Below are positions 1-12,127 of a stretch of DNA of 64,000 nucleotides, in pieces. The position numbers were made by a program, and so were the translations under genes. A model generated the notes under the pieces. It saw only the letters and a program-made list of their open reading frames with translations. It was not told the DNA's origin and made no database searches. Position 1 is the first letter of the stretch. Each line of letters starts with the position of its first letter. The stretch comes from Candidatus Kapaibacterium sp. Lineage in GTDB: Bacteria > Bacteroidota > Ignavibacteria > Kapaibacteriales > NICIL-2. Location: the NCBI GenBank assembly GCA_026003475.1, contig BPHJ01000001.1, positions 2,070,501 to 2,134,500 of the forward strand, written 5' to 3'.

Positions 1-2263
<2,263 letters not shown>

Positions 2264-2345
2264 ATCCGCACATTATTCCACTACCGCGCGCGGATGCTCC
2301 AGTAGGAGCGTTGGGTAGGCTGGCACTCTTTGCGTCGTCACCGAG

Positions 2346-3380
2346 CTATCGCCCGATCGCAACGGTTACGTGCAGCAAGCGCACCATTGCCACGAGCAGT
2401 CCAATGGCGATGGCCTGATGCATCAATGCCAATGGCAGTGCAACATGGAAAGTCACCACAGCAATTCCCAGCAGGATTTGGAGCAGCAGCAGTCCCGTCA
2501 AGGTCCACAGCCAGCGCGTCACCACGGGCACATACCCACATGCACGCCGGACGGCTCGCCAGAGCAACGGCAACAGCGCAAGCCCCAGAAATGGTAACCA
2601 GCGATGCACAAAGAGCACGGTCACGGGCGCCTCGACCACATTGAGCCATGCTGGCTGCACGAAGGAAAAAAGCCCGCTCGGGAGAAGGGCTCCGAACATG
2701 AGCGGCCACGTGTCCGATAGGTGTCCGGCTTTCAATCCAGCGGTCATGCCACCGTAGCTGATCTGAATCACCAACAGAGCAAGCGCAACCGCCACGCCCA
2801 CCGTCGCACGATTGCGTTGCCTTGGTCGTGGTCGGGAAAGCGCCATCTCTGCCAGTGTCCACACAGCAAGTGCGATCATGGCGAGCGCTAACAACAAATG
2901 CGCCGTTAGCCGCAGGTGACTTACCACAGGTTGATCAATTAGCCCACTGGCAACCATCAGCCAGCCCATCACTGCTTGCCCAATGAACAACAAACCCATA
3001 CCAACCAGCTTCCCGCGGTGCTCCCGTGGCAACCGACCCTTGACCCAAAACCACAAGAACGGCACGGCAAAGTACAATCCCACTGCTCGCGCTAACTGAC
3101 GGTGAATCCACTCGATCCAGAAAATGTACCGATACTCTTCGAGTGTCATGCCGCGATTGACTTTCTGGTACTCGGGCGTCTGTTGGTATTTGGCGAACTC
3201 CTCCTGCCAAGCGCGCTCCGACAGGGGCGGAATGGCACCGCTAACAGGATTCCACTCAACGATCGAAAGCCCCGACCGCGTCAACCGCACAAAGCCACCA
3301 ACCAATACCATCACCGCAACCAGCACAGCAAATCCTGCCAGCCAGCGGCGAACCGACCGATCCACAACGGTGAATTCCAT
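2346..3380 (-). CDS. ctaA: Heme A synthase (CtaA/Cox15 family)
   Basis: An integral membrane enzyme of 344 residues that oxidises the C8 methyl of heme O to a formyl group, giving heme A for aa3-type cytochrome oxidases. About eight transmembrane segments are visible. Four histidines sit at the expected heme-ligand places: IEWIHRQ (His93), SHLRLTAH, FVHRW and LMHQA. The insert between helices 1 and 2 ending in YIFWIEWIHRQ is typical of the Cox15-like type. It implies oxygen respiration. A single-gene unit with its own promoter box at 3415; it converges with the glycosyltransferase across ~80 nt. Confidence 0.93.
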   Translation of the reverse strand: MEFTVVDRSVRRWLAGFAVLVAVMVLVGGFVRLTRSGLSIVEWNPVSGAIPPLSERAWQEEFAKYQQTPEYQKVNRGMTLEEYRYIFWIEWIHRQLARAVGLYFAVPFLWFWVKGRLPREHRGKLVGMGLLFIGQAVMGWLMVASGLIDQPVVSHLRLTAHLLLALAMIALAVWTLAEMALSRPRPRQRNRATVGVAVALALLVIQISYGGMTAGLKAGHLSDTWPLMFGALLPSGLFSFVQPAWLNVVEAPVTVLFVHRWLPFLGLALLPLLWRAVRRACGYVPVVTRWLWTLTGLLLLQILLGIAVVTFHVALPLALMHQAIAIGLLVAMVRLLHVTVAIGR

Positions 3381-3414
3381 TCTGGAAGGAGATCATTCAA
3401 ATGGTGAGACCATG

Positions 3415-3422
3415 CAAAACTA
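3415..3422 (-). promoter_or_regulatory. -7 box (TAGTTTTG) for ctaA
   Basis: TAGTTTTG on the minus strand, 34 nt upstream of the ctaA ATG, fits TAnnTTTG. The 187-nt gap 3381-3567 holds nothing else recognisable. Confidence 0.5.
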
Positions 3423-3567
3423 CCTCGCACCTTCTGCAATGTCATGCACGGGCGCGCGGTAGATGCACAACAGCGCGTGTCCCGACCACGTTCCCCGGAA
3501 TCGTCGGCGCTGGTCATGCCGAGCGCCTACTGGCAATTGCTGGCATCGAGCATGCGGCATGCCAGCG

Positions 3568-4143
3568 CTACGGTGCCTTCACCACGGCAGCAATCGCCAG
3601 TCCTGCCAGCGTCCATCCCACGACGGCATCGGCAATCATCGCTGCCGTATAGTCGGCAGGGAAGTACAGCCAATTCATTGCGACAAGGTGATCGGCGACC
3701 GCAAGGAAGATTCCCAGAATGCCGCAGAACGATACCCGCTGCCAATAGGACCCCGCAACCGCTGTACTCCGTGACAGCAACCAGCTTGCGATAAATGCAG
3801 CCACAATGAAAATCACCAGCCCCCACACGAATTGTCCCGCCATCATGGGATCTCGACCTGTCGGGATGTAGAGGATCATCCCAATCGGTCCCCGCATGTG
3901 CCGCTGCCGCCAAGCCTCCTCAGTATTGGTGCCCTGCATATGCGCGTCCATGCCCTCCATCATGCCAGGAAAGTAGTACATTCCTTCACTGGGAATGCAG
4001 TGTTGCAAAGTCGCTACCACACTATCTTCCTTCGGCAGAGGGCGCATGGTCATAGTATGGTGCGGCAGAACTGTCCACGCAAGCATGCCCCAGACAAACA
4101 ACACTACTCCACCAGCCAGAGATGCAAGAATAAGCCGTTTCAT
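3568..4143 (-). CDS. Unknown four-helix membrane protein
   Basis: I do not recognise this 191-residue protein. It begins with a hydrophobic segment (LILASLAGGVVLFVWGMLAW), then has a ~70-residue Met- and His-rich region probably outside the membrane (HHTMTMRP, MMEGMDAHMQG), then three further hydrophobic segments (FVWGLVIFIVAAFIASWL, CGILGIFLAVADHLVAM, VVGWTLAGLAIAAVV). The Met/His-rich loop next to ctaA might suggest metal handling, but this is only a guess. Start 4143 is the first ATG and follows a promoter box at 4210. Confidence 0.75.
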   Translation of the reverse strand: MKRLILASLAGGVVLFVWGMLAWTVLPHHTMTMRPLPKEDSVVATLQHCIPSEGMYYFPGMMEGMDAHMQGTNTEEAWRQRHMRGPIGMILYIPTGRDPMMAGQFVWGLVIFIVAAFIASWLLSRSTAVAGSYWQRVSFCGILGIFLAVADHLVAMNWLYFPADYTAAMIADAVVGWTLAGLAIAAVVKAP

Positions 4144-4209
4144 CGGTCCACCATATGTTGTTGAACATCATCTCACCCATCGAAGTTATCCACCTCAGAA
4201 GGGGCGCGA

Positions 4210-4217
4210 CAAAAGTA
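4210..4217 (-). promoter_or_regulatory. -7 box (TACTTTTG) for the membrane protein at 3568
   Basis: TACTTTTG on the minus strand lies 66 nt upstream of ATG 4143, just beyond the stop of the methyltransferase at 4234, so the membrane protein likely has its own promoter. Confidence 0.5.
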
Positions 4218-4233
4218 CAAAACCAAACAATGT

Positions 4234-4866
4234 TCACGATACCGGGCGTGCTACGACCAGATACTGCACAATCGAAAACGGGCGAGCAAGTCCCAGCGTT
4301 GCTACGTTAAGCAAGAAAAATTTCCACCCCCTGCTTCGATTTGCTCCTGCAAAATGGACCGTGTATCCAGTCGAGGTAAACATCTGCTCGATCGTATGGC
4401 GCGTGAAAAATCGCAGGTGGGTACGATCGAGGATGCCGCTTGGCTCATACTCGAAGCGGTCGAAGATAATTTTCGCCAGCACCGATAGATGTCCGATATT
4501 CGGGATGCTTGCCACCAAGACACCGGCAGGGGAAAGCAGTCGGCGAAGTTTGCGCAAGACTTCCCACGGATCGCGGAGATGTTCGAGCACGTCGGCACAG
4601 AGTATGCAGTCGAAGTACCCATCGGGATAGGGCAATTCCATTTGCTCGATGTCGCCGATGTGGACTGCATCGAGATATTCGGATGCACGGCGAGCAACCG
4701 GTTCGACGTATTCAACGCCGATGGCTTCCTCGACTCCGAGCGTGTGTTTGGCATAGTGGGCGGTCAATCCTGCGCCGCATCCAACATCGAGGAGCCGTTT
4801 TGTTCCTGCAGGCACATGCTGCAAAACGTCGCGCCGAATCAGGGAGTAGTAGTTCGGGTCATTCAT
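4234..4866 (-). CDS. Class I SAM-dependent methyltransferase
   Basis: A 210-residue Rossmann-fold methyltransferase. The SAM-binding motif I is LLDVGCGAGL, the acidic motif II is in AIGVEYVE, and the post-II motif is DCILCADVLEHL, typical of Methyltransf_11/UbiE-like enzymes acting on small molecules or lipids. The track ORF starts at 4962. ATG 4866 (MNDPNYYSL) is preferred because it overlaps the stop of the upstream DCC protein by 8 nt, a usual translational-coupling arrangement; ATG 4887 is possible. Last gene of the apparent atpD-atpC-DCC-methyltransferase run. The substrate is unknown. Confidence 0.85.
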   Translation of the reverse strand: MNDPNYYSLIRRDVLQHVPAGTKRLLDVGCGAGLTAHYAKHTLGVEEAIGVEYVEPVARRASEYLDAVHIGDIEQMELPYPDGYFDCILCADVLEHLRDPWEVLRKLRRLLSPAGVLVASIPNIGHLSVLAKIIFDRFEYEPSGILDRTHLRFFTRHTIEQMFTSTGYTVHFAGANRSRGWKFFLLNVATLGLARPFSIVQYLVVARPVS

Positions 4867-5227
4867 GGCGGTGGGTCTGTGGCTCATCGGCGGGGAGAGA
4901 ACACTGTGGCGGACCGAACCATTGGTGACGATGCCGTGCAACAATGTCGTACGCTCGATCACGGATCACAGCAGGCACAGCATACAGGAGCACAGCCAGC
5001 AGCTTCCACCATCGGCCTAATCGCCAGAGTATCTGCACCACGGCACGGGAGCACGTATAGGTGTGTGCTCCATCCTGGACAACCACGCTTTGGGGATTCA
5101 TCGGTGCCAGTGCGTGAACCGATCCGAAACGGAATTGCTGGCGCCGATCATGGCGGCGAATCCACTGCGCCGTGCGACTGCAGAGGACGCATTCATCATC
5201 AACGTACACTATTGGATGTGCCTCCAT
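4859..5227 (-). CDS. DCC-family (DUF393) thiol-disulfide oxidoreductase
   Basis: A 122-residue protein starting MEAHPIVYVDDECVLC. The DxxCxxC motif near the N-terminus (DDECVLC) defines the DCC/DUF393 family, small predicted thiol-disulfide oxidoreductases. A hydrophobic stretch follows (WWKLLAVLLYAVPAVI). The track ORF begins at 5416, but its first 63 residues are Arg/Ser/Cys-rich shadow of atpC, so ATG 5227, 20 nt after the atpC stop, is chosen. The exact redox partner in this family is unknown. Confidence 0.85.
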   Translation of the reverse strand: MEAHPIVYVDDECVLCSRTAQWIRRHDRRQQFRFGSVHALAPMNPQSVVVQDGAHTYTCSRAVVQILWRLGRWWKLLAVLLYAVPAVIRDRAYDIVARHRHQWFGPPQCSLPADEPQTHRHE

Positions 5228-5247
5228 GAACGGGCACGTGGTGGTTA

Positions 5248-5697
5248 TTACTGGGCGAACTGGGCGTCGCGAGCAACACGAACGAGCAAATCGGCACGTG
5301 CACGCTCGGCTTTGAGATGGGCGCGACGACGGAGATCGGTTTCTTGCTCCAGTTCTGTATCGAGCCGATCCCGCTCGGCAGCAGCGCGAGCAATGTCGAT
5401 CTCCTCGGCTCGCCATACCTCCTCGGCAACAACGCTGACGCGGTTGTGCTTGACCTCAGCAAAACCACCGGTAACAGCGAAGACGTGTTCCTCGCCATCA
5501 CTATCGAGCACGCGGAGCGCACCAAGTTCCAGCGTCGAAATAATCGGTGCGTGATTGACCAATACCTGGAATGGTGCTAATCCACCCGGTAACGTCACCG
5601 CTTGGGCAGAGCCGCTGTAGAGCGTTCCTTGCGGTGTGACTATCTCGACGTGAAGATGTACTGTCGGCGCCATTGATGTTGCCTGGTGCGTGGTCAA
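5248..5697 (-). CDS. atpC: F-type ATP synthase epsilon subunit
   Basis: 149 residues. The N-terminal beta-sandwich (VHLHVEIVTPQGTLYSGSA, LPGGLAPFQVLVNHAP) is diagnostic of F1 epsilon, and a charged two-helix C-terminal region follows (residues ~100-145). It forms the central stalk with gamma and can inhibit ATP hydrolysis. ATG 5697 directly abuts the atpD stop; an internal ATG at 5673 (MAPTVHLH) is also possible. The remaining atp genes are not in the window, so atpDC forms a separate unit. Confidence 0.93.
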   Translation of the reverse strand: MTTHQATSMAPTVHLHVEIVTPQGTLYSGSAQAVTLPGGLAPFQVLVNHAPIISTLELGALRVLDSDGEEHVFAVTGGFAEVKHNRVSVVAEEVWRAEEIDIARAAAERDRLDTELEQETDLRRRAHLKAERARADLLVRVARDAQFAQ

Positions 5698-7191
<1,494 letters not shown>

Positions 7192-7194
<3 letters not shown>

Positions 7195-7533
7195 CGAAGT
7201 TGTTCCCATGTTTGCGTCGGCAGGAGCAGTATCGGTGCCGATTGCGTCGTCATCGTAGGTGAGTGTAATTACCGCGCTACTGCCGCAGGCGCAATGCACC
7301 CGAAGAGCACGGATGATACCGTAGGCATCTTTTTCGACTACAACTGCGATTGGAGAATGCCCTGCTTCTTCATGGATATCGAGCAGTGCGGGTTCTGGTG
7401 CGATAGCGACGTATTCGGCGGGCACCATGGATCCCGGTGGTGTTCCGCGACGAACACTGGGGATCAACGGAAGCTCGAGAAAATCCTCGAATGCATCCTC
7501 CAGACGCTGCTGTTGCAGATGCTCACCGTTCAT
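7192..7533 (-). CDS. Hypothetical small protein with a Cys-x-Cys motif
   Basis: A 113-residue protein I do not recognise. ATG 7533 (MNGEHLQQQRLEDAFEDFLEL) is chosen because its first 11 nt overlap the end of the 174-aa gene upstream (ATGAACGGTGA), a coupling overlap; the track version from 7641 is longer. It is acidic, with HCACGSS near the C-terminus. No signal peptide or membrane segment is seen. Its partner is probably the upstream coiled-coil protein. Confidence 0.6.
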
Positions 7534-8047
7534 CGCCAATTTCCGCGACTGCATAGTACGAAACCGGTTGACGATCGGGTGTGCGCACTGCCTCCCTGGC
7601 CATAGAGAGCCACCAACGTGCATGGGCAAGCGCTTGGGCAAGCGTTATGTTCTGCCCGTGTGGGGGGACAAGCTCGGCAAGAATTTGTTCGCAGGTTGCG
7701 AACATATCGCTTGCATCCACGCCGTGGTTGTCTTCCTTTGCTGCCAGCGTTTCGATACTGGTAAGGTAGGGGTTTCCAGGATAGTCGCGCTCTAATCCTG
7801 CTCGCGCAATCTCGGCAATTGCCGCGCAGGCATGGTAGGTTGACAAACTCCGCAGCTGCAATTGCGCCAGTAACCGCCGCAATTCACCGACGAGCTCTGG
7901 GGGTGAAATTGCCTGATCATGCGCTCCCGGCTGGATTGCGGCACTCACGCGCTGTTCGAGCAGCGTAAGCTTCTTACAGAGTGCGCCCAGGTGCTGCTCA
8001 AGCTGTTCTGCTGATGTCGGTTTGCTCTGCAATGGTCCATGCACCAA
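7523..8047 (-). CDS. Hypothetical alpha-helical protein
   Basis: 174 residues, rich in Leu, Gln, Glu and Ala, with a heptad-like N-terminal half (LEQHLGALCKKLTLLEQRV, LVGELRRLLAQLQL) suggesting a coiled coil, and a helical C-terminal half. Not recognised. It overlaps the small Cys-x-Cys protein downstream by 11 nt and starts 19 nt after the stop of the exported protein at 8067, so it probably belongs to the same leftward unit. Confidence 0.6.
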   Translation of the reverse strand: MVHGPLQSKPTSAEQLEQHLGALCKKLTLLEQRVSAAIQPGAHDQAISPPELVGELRRLLAQLQLRSLSTYHACAAIAEIARAGLERDYPGNPYLTSIETLAAKEDNHGVDASDMFATCEQILAELVPPHGQNITLAQALAHARWWLSMAREAVRTPDRQPVSYYAVAEIGDER

Positions 8048-8066
8048 GTGTGTGTCCTATGGCACA

Positions 8067-8876
8067 TTATCGGCGATTGGGAAGAAACGTTGAGTTCCCC
8101 ACCACAAGAATTGGTGTGTGCACTTCCGTACCATTGCACTGAACGATGCGGAGCACATACCACCCGTTGTTGAGACCACGTATGTTGCAGCGAACACTTG
8201 CACCATCGTAGCTGCACGGCAGAGTGACTGCCCTCCCGTCCACTGCGTAGAACGCCACAACCGACGGGGCAAGTGGCAACGGCAGACTCAGCTCATCACC
8301 GATTAAGCGTGGCAGCGCGTGCTCTGCTGGAACTTCCACCGAGCTTGCGCGTGCGGGCGTGTAGTGCACGCGAACCGTAAACCGCTCCAGCTCTGCTGTC
8401 GTTCCACGAAGTGTATCGGTGCGCTGGGGCCCAAAAGCGATACGTGCGAGCACTCCACCCAGCCGATCAGTAACCACCACCGAATCAATGCCACGCGGGA
8501 GTGGATAATCCCACGCGAAGATGAGCAAATCCCCACGACCAGAGAACTTCGGCGTAACATTCAAGCTGTACTCAACCGCGAAGTGTTCAGTTGATGTATC
8601 GGGATAAGGTCGAAAGTCGGCATAGCTCAGATCGGTGATGTCGTCGGTGGTGATTTCCCATGCAGCATGAAAACCATCAGGGGGATGTCCCGGAATTGGA
8701 TACTCGCCAAGCTGGAGGTCCAATCCATCCGTTGCCATGGAGTCAATGCCGCACCGGAGTGCTATGCTCTGGTTCTCATCCCCGATCAAGAAGGGCAACT
8801 CAAGATGTGGCTGCTGTTGGGCAGCTTGTGCAACTGCCACCATCAGCATGAGAGCAAGAAAGCGCATTCTCATCAT
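8067..8876 (-). CDS. Exported beta-rich protein with T9SS-like C-terminus
   Basis: 269 residues with a signal peptide (MMRMRFLALMLMVAVAQAAQQ). The rest is beta-rich. The last ~80 residues resemble a T9SS type-A sorting domain: VVAFYAVDGRAVTLPC, then GLNNGWYVLRIVQCNG, although the terminal strand (ILVVGNSTFLPNRR) is degenerate. Probably exported and surface-attached. It lies just beyond the terminator of the surface operon, so it either has its own weak promoter or depends on read-through. Confidence 0.7.
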   Translation of the reverse strand: MMRMRFLALMLMVAVAQAAQQQPHLELPFLIGDENQSIALRCGIDSMATDGLDLQLGEYPIPGHPPDGFHAAWEITTDDITDLSYADFRPYPDTSTEHFAVEYSLNVTPKFSGRGDLLIFAWDYPLPRGIDSVVVTDRLGGVLARIAFGPQRTDTLRGTTAELERFTVRVHYTPARASSVEVPAEHALPRLIGDELSLPLPLAPSVVAFYAVDGRAVTLPCSYDGASVRCNIRGLNNGWYVLRIVQCNGTEVHTPILVVGNSTFLPNRR

Positions 8877-8891
8877 GTGTTCTCGGCGTAG

Positions 8892-8932
8892 TGAAAAACA
8901 TGCGGGGCACCAGTTGACCGCCGGTGCCCCGC
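8892..8932 (-). terminator. Strong intrinsic terminator of the left surface operon
   Basis: On the minus strand GCGGGGCACC is followed by an 11-nt loop, then GGTGCCCCGC and ATGTTTTTC. The 10-bp perfect GC-rich stem plus T-run lies ~45 nt after the stop of gene E (8976). Confidence 0.85.
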
Positions 8933-8975
8933 GCAGATACGATTTGGGTGATCGCGCTTTTAGTGCCGCTCCAAT

Positions 8976-11900
8976 TTATCGCACCACAGTTACACGCTGC
9001 ACGGCGGTATAGGTGCCGCTGCTAACCTTGACAAGGTACGTTCCGGCTGGCAGCGCTTCGACGTTGAACTCCACGCTCGTCTGACCAGGCGTGAGCACTC
9101 CATCGAAGATGCGGACGACTTCCTGACCCAAAGCGTTGTAGAGCGCAACCGTTGCATGCTGTGTTTCCGGCACCGAGACGCGAACTTGGGCTGCGCGCTC
9201 GACTGGATTTGGCGTGACTGTCACGTCGTAACCGATCTCTTGTGGTGTCTGACGGAGCAGGCGAATAGCCGTCACATTCGGGTCACTCACGGTCAGGCTT
9301 CCGCCTGGCAGAAGGTGTCCAAGCACAGCACCCGTTGTTGCATCGAGCGCAGTGTAGGCGCCCGTGCTCTTTGCTACTCGGAGTGTGAGCGGGTAGTGTG
9401 CACCCTGTACGCGAACGATCGGGTTTGCATCCGATGCGACAAGCGTATTGCTGCCGAAGCGAACGTCGAACATACCGTGCGGTGGGAGAGGCGGAAGTTC
9501 GTACTGACCAGCCTCGGCCGCGATCCGCCCTTCACCGAGATAGAGCAGACCTTCGCGCTGGGCAGCATCACGAATCGTGAGCTGAGCGGCTGCAGCCAGG
9601 ACAGCACCGGGATCGTCCACACTGCTTGATCCTCGCGTCGTTGGAGCAGAGACATTATAGAAGCCCTGACCACGAACCTTGATCCAGTAACCTTTCCCAG
9701 GTGTCAACTCGGAGACAGCACGGTAACCACGGTTGGTTTGGTATTCATAGACGAACGTCAACGGAACGCGAATTGGTGGAGTGCCACCTTGGGTCGCTGG
9801 TTCGAAGGTGATGCGATCGATGCTAACAGGCACCGACAACGCACCAACAGTATTCCACCCATCATAGACACGCACAGGGAAGAGTCGGCTGTTGATTTGC
9901 TTGACGAGCACACCCGAAATCACCGTTGTATCGGGGTTGGGGAATCGTACAAAGTACCCAACACCAACTTTGAGCCGCTCATCTTGCTGGTAGATGTCCT
10001 GCGAGAACTTGATTGGCGTTACACCTTGCAAGTTCGGAAAGACTACCGAGTACAAATCATCCGATGGACGAACAGGCAACGAAACCAAGTTCCAGCCTTT
10101 GTCGCTGGTCATTTGGCGTACGGCGCGCGCTGGAGTGTACTCGATGTCGAACGCGGTAATGCTCGCATCGCGGATGGTGTAGGAGCGTGTTCCATCTTGG
10201 TTCAGCGTAGCTTCCCGCATATTGACGGCAAAGGTTTGCCCACCTTCAATATCGCGCAAGAACAACTGTGCACCGTCGGGGAAAGAACGCGGATCCCAGG
10301 TTATCACGATTGGATAATTGAGCGCACCGCCAGCAGAGAACCGAACACGATAGACGATCGTGGTATCATCGAAGACGTTCCGAATATCCCGCGAGGCAAA
10401 AATGCCAGTGTAATCGCCGAGCCCATTATCTTGCGAGCCATCGGTTGCGTTGATGGGGAAGAAGCGAGCAAAGAATTGTGCATCGTTTGGCGGTGTATCA
10501 TAGGGGAATTCACCAAAGAGCGAATCTGCGTTGATCGTCGCTCGCAATCCCGTCCCGAAAAGCAGTCGTGCTTGTTGCGGTACTGGCGCAGAGTTGCGAA
10601 TCTTGATTTCGATACCACGCGGCGCCCAGACTGTCGAAACGCCGTTGTAGGTTTCGTCTGGAACGCGGATATACAAGAACTTAACTTTCAACCGGACCGG
10701 CGAAATCTCGACATCTTGGGAACGGAAGGTGATATATCCCTCGTACTTGCCAGCAAATTCATTGGGGTTCTGAATGTTGGGATCATCAAAACCAACGGCA
10801 TTCGGGTCGCAAATGATATCGAGATTGAGCAACGGGTCGGCATTTTGCGGAATGTTATTGTTCACCGCATCCGGGAAACCAATCCCTTGTGGCCCAAGGA
10901 TACTGCGATCAATGTACCCAATCGTTGCCCGGCGCACAACACCGGTGGGATTGAGTTGTTTGAATGTTCCTCCTCCCGCTGCAACACCCTGGAACAGAAG
11001 CCATGGTTGATCTGATTCAACAATCACATTCTTTGCGCGCACGCCATCGGGCTTGAGGCGCACGTTGATGCGAACACGTGCTTGTGCTTGCCCCTGGAGA
11101 ACAGGATCAAGGTAAACAATCCGCGTAATCGCAAACAGAGAGTCTCCATTGTTGACATTCTCGACAGCAATTTCGTTCGGATCCAGACCCGTTGGCTGTG
11201 GCAGGAATTCGAAGCGTCCAGGTGTGTAGATGTGCGCATAAATCATGCCCAAATCAATATCGTTGACAACGGCTGGTTCGAATCCTGTCCGCTGATAGCG
11301 AATCCCCGCGAGGTAGCGATCCATATTTGCCAATCCTGGGACAGGATAGTTCACATCGCCAGGGAAGGGAGACTCATGGACAACGTCCAGCGTGTTGTAG
11401 TAAATCGAGTCCGGCGGAATTGCCAGAGGCGAAACGTCGCTTTCCAAATACCCCGGACGCCCCTTGACTTCGAGTTTGATGTAGCATAAGGGACGGAAGT
11501 CGAACGCATTGCAATCTTGGATCGAGGGATCACCGGTCAACGGCAACGGGGTACTCGATTGCATGACAACATTGACGCGGCGACCACGAAGCCGGTTATT
11601 GGTGACCGGAATGAAATTGTAGTACGTTTGGTAGAGTGTATCCCGTGCATCGTCCCAGCTGATTTGCCATCCATCGGCAATCGTTGGCTCGTCGAAGCCG
11701 TCAACGCGCACATTCGGGTGAGTACCGCTATAGACCGGGCCACGTGTTTGCACCCCGACAGCGCGGAATGCCGAGCTATCGTACTGGAACTTGAAGCGAA
11801 TGCTGTAGATGGGCTGTGCTTGGTACCCACCAGCGGTTACCCAGCAGTTCTTGATGAAGACCGGCACCAGGATGTAGCGTGGTTGATTGCCCACTGCTGC

Positions 11901-12086
11901 CGGGACCCACAAGCGCCCATCTGGATAGTAGGAGGTATTGTATCCACCTTCGCGTCCCGTCAGGCTCAACTTGGGAACCTCCGGACGAATCGGTTGTGCT
12001 TGCATCGCAATTGCAAACACCAACGCAACAACGACGGTTACCAGACTGGGCAACACACGGCGCCCAACGCCATAACCACGATCCAT
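8976..12086 (-). CDS. T9SS-exported surface protein 'E' with cohesin-like N-terminal domain (left copy)
   Basis: 1036 residues from ATG 12086 (MDRGYGVGRR), preceded by a good Shine-Dalgarno AGGAG; the right copy has the same CAGGAGTGGTC-ATG. A signal peptide ends near AMQAQP. Residues ~55-200 look like a cohesin-type beta-sandwich (YSIRFKFQYDSSAFRAVGV, then RVNVVMQSSTPL and LCYIKLEVKG). A second beta domain follows, then a GWNLVSLPV module, and the end is a type-A sorting domain (TPNPVERAAQVRVSVP, LYNALGQEV, LPAGTYLVKVSSG, VQRVTVVR). Last gene of the operon before the terminator. The cohesin call is a fold-pattern inference; T9SS export is well supported. Confidence 0.85.
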   Translation of the reverse strand: MDRGYGVGRRVLPSLVTVVVALVFAIAMQAQPIRPEVPKLSLTGREGGYNTSYYPDGRLWVPAAVGNQPRYILVPVFIKNCWVTAGGYQAQPIYSIRFKFQYDSSAFRAVGVQTRGPVYSGTHPNVRVDGFDEPTIADGWQISWDDARDTLYQTYYNFIPVTNNRLRGRRVNVVMQSSTPLPLTGDPSIQDCNAFDFRPLCYIKLEVKGRPGYLESDVSPLAIPPDSIYYNTLDVVHESPFPGDVNYPVPGLANMDRYLAGIRYQRTGFEPAVVNDIDLGMIYAHIYTPGRFEFLPQPTGLDPNEIAVENVNNGDSLFAITRIVYLDPVLQGQAQARVRINVRLKPDGVRAKNVIVESDQPWLLFQGVAAGGGTFKQLNPTGVVRRATIGYIDRSILGPQGIGFPDAVNNNIPQNADPLLNLDIICDPNAVGFDDPNIQNPNEFAGKYEGYITFRSQDVEISPVRLKVKFLYIRVPDETYNGVSTVWAPRGIEIKIRNSAPVPQQARLLFGTGLRATINADSLFGEFPYDTPPNDAQFFARFFPINATDGSQDNGLGDYTGIFASRDIRNVFDDTTIVYRVRFSAGGALNYPIVITWDPRSFPDGAQLFLRDIEGGQTFAVNMREATLNQDGTRSYTIRDASITAFDIEYTPARAVRQMTSDKGWNLVSLPVRPSDDLYSVVFPNLQGVTPIKFSQDIYQQDERLKVGVGYFVRFPNPDTTVISGVLVKQINSRLFPVRVYDGWNTVGALSVPVSIDRITFEPATQGGTPPIRVPLTFVYEYQTNRGYRAVSELTPGKGYWIKVRGQGFYNVSAPTTRGSSSVDDPGAVLAAAAQLTIRDAAQREGLLYLGEGRIAAEAGQYELPPLPPHGMFDVRFGSNTLVASDANPIVRVQGAHYPLTLRVAKSTGAYTALDATTGAVLGHLLPGGSLTVSDPNVTAIRLLRQTPQEIGYDVTVTPNPVERAAQVRVSVPETQHATVALYNALGQEVVRIFDGVLTPGQTSVEFNVEALPAGTYLVKVSSGTYTAVQRVTVVR

Positions 12087-12127
12087 GACCACTCCTGTTG
12101 ATTGTTGAAGAAATACCATTGCCGTTT

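Noticed and set aside
2264-2345. Terminator between the GT2 gene and ctaA
   Set aside because: GCTCC/GGAGC and ATCCGC/GCGGAT pairings are too short and lack a T-run on either strand.
9738-11015. 425-aa plus-strand ORF inside gene E
   Set aside because: Antisense shadow of E; low-complexity composition and not open in the right copy beyond short pieces.
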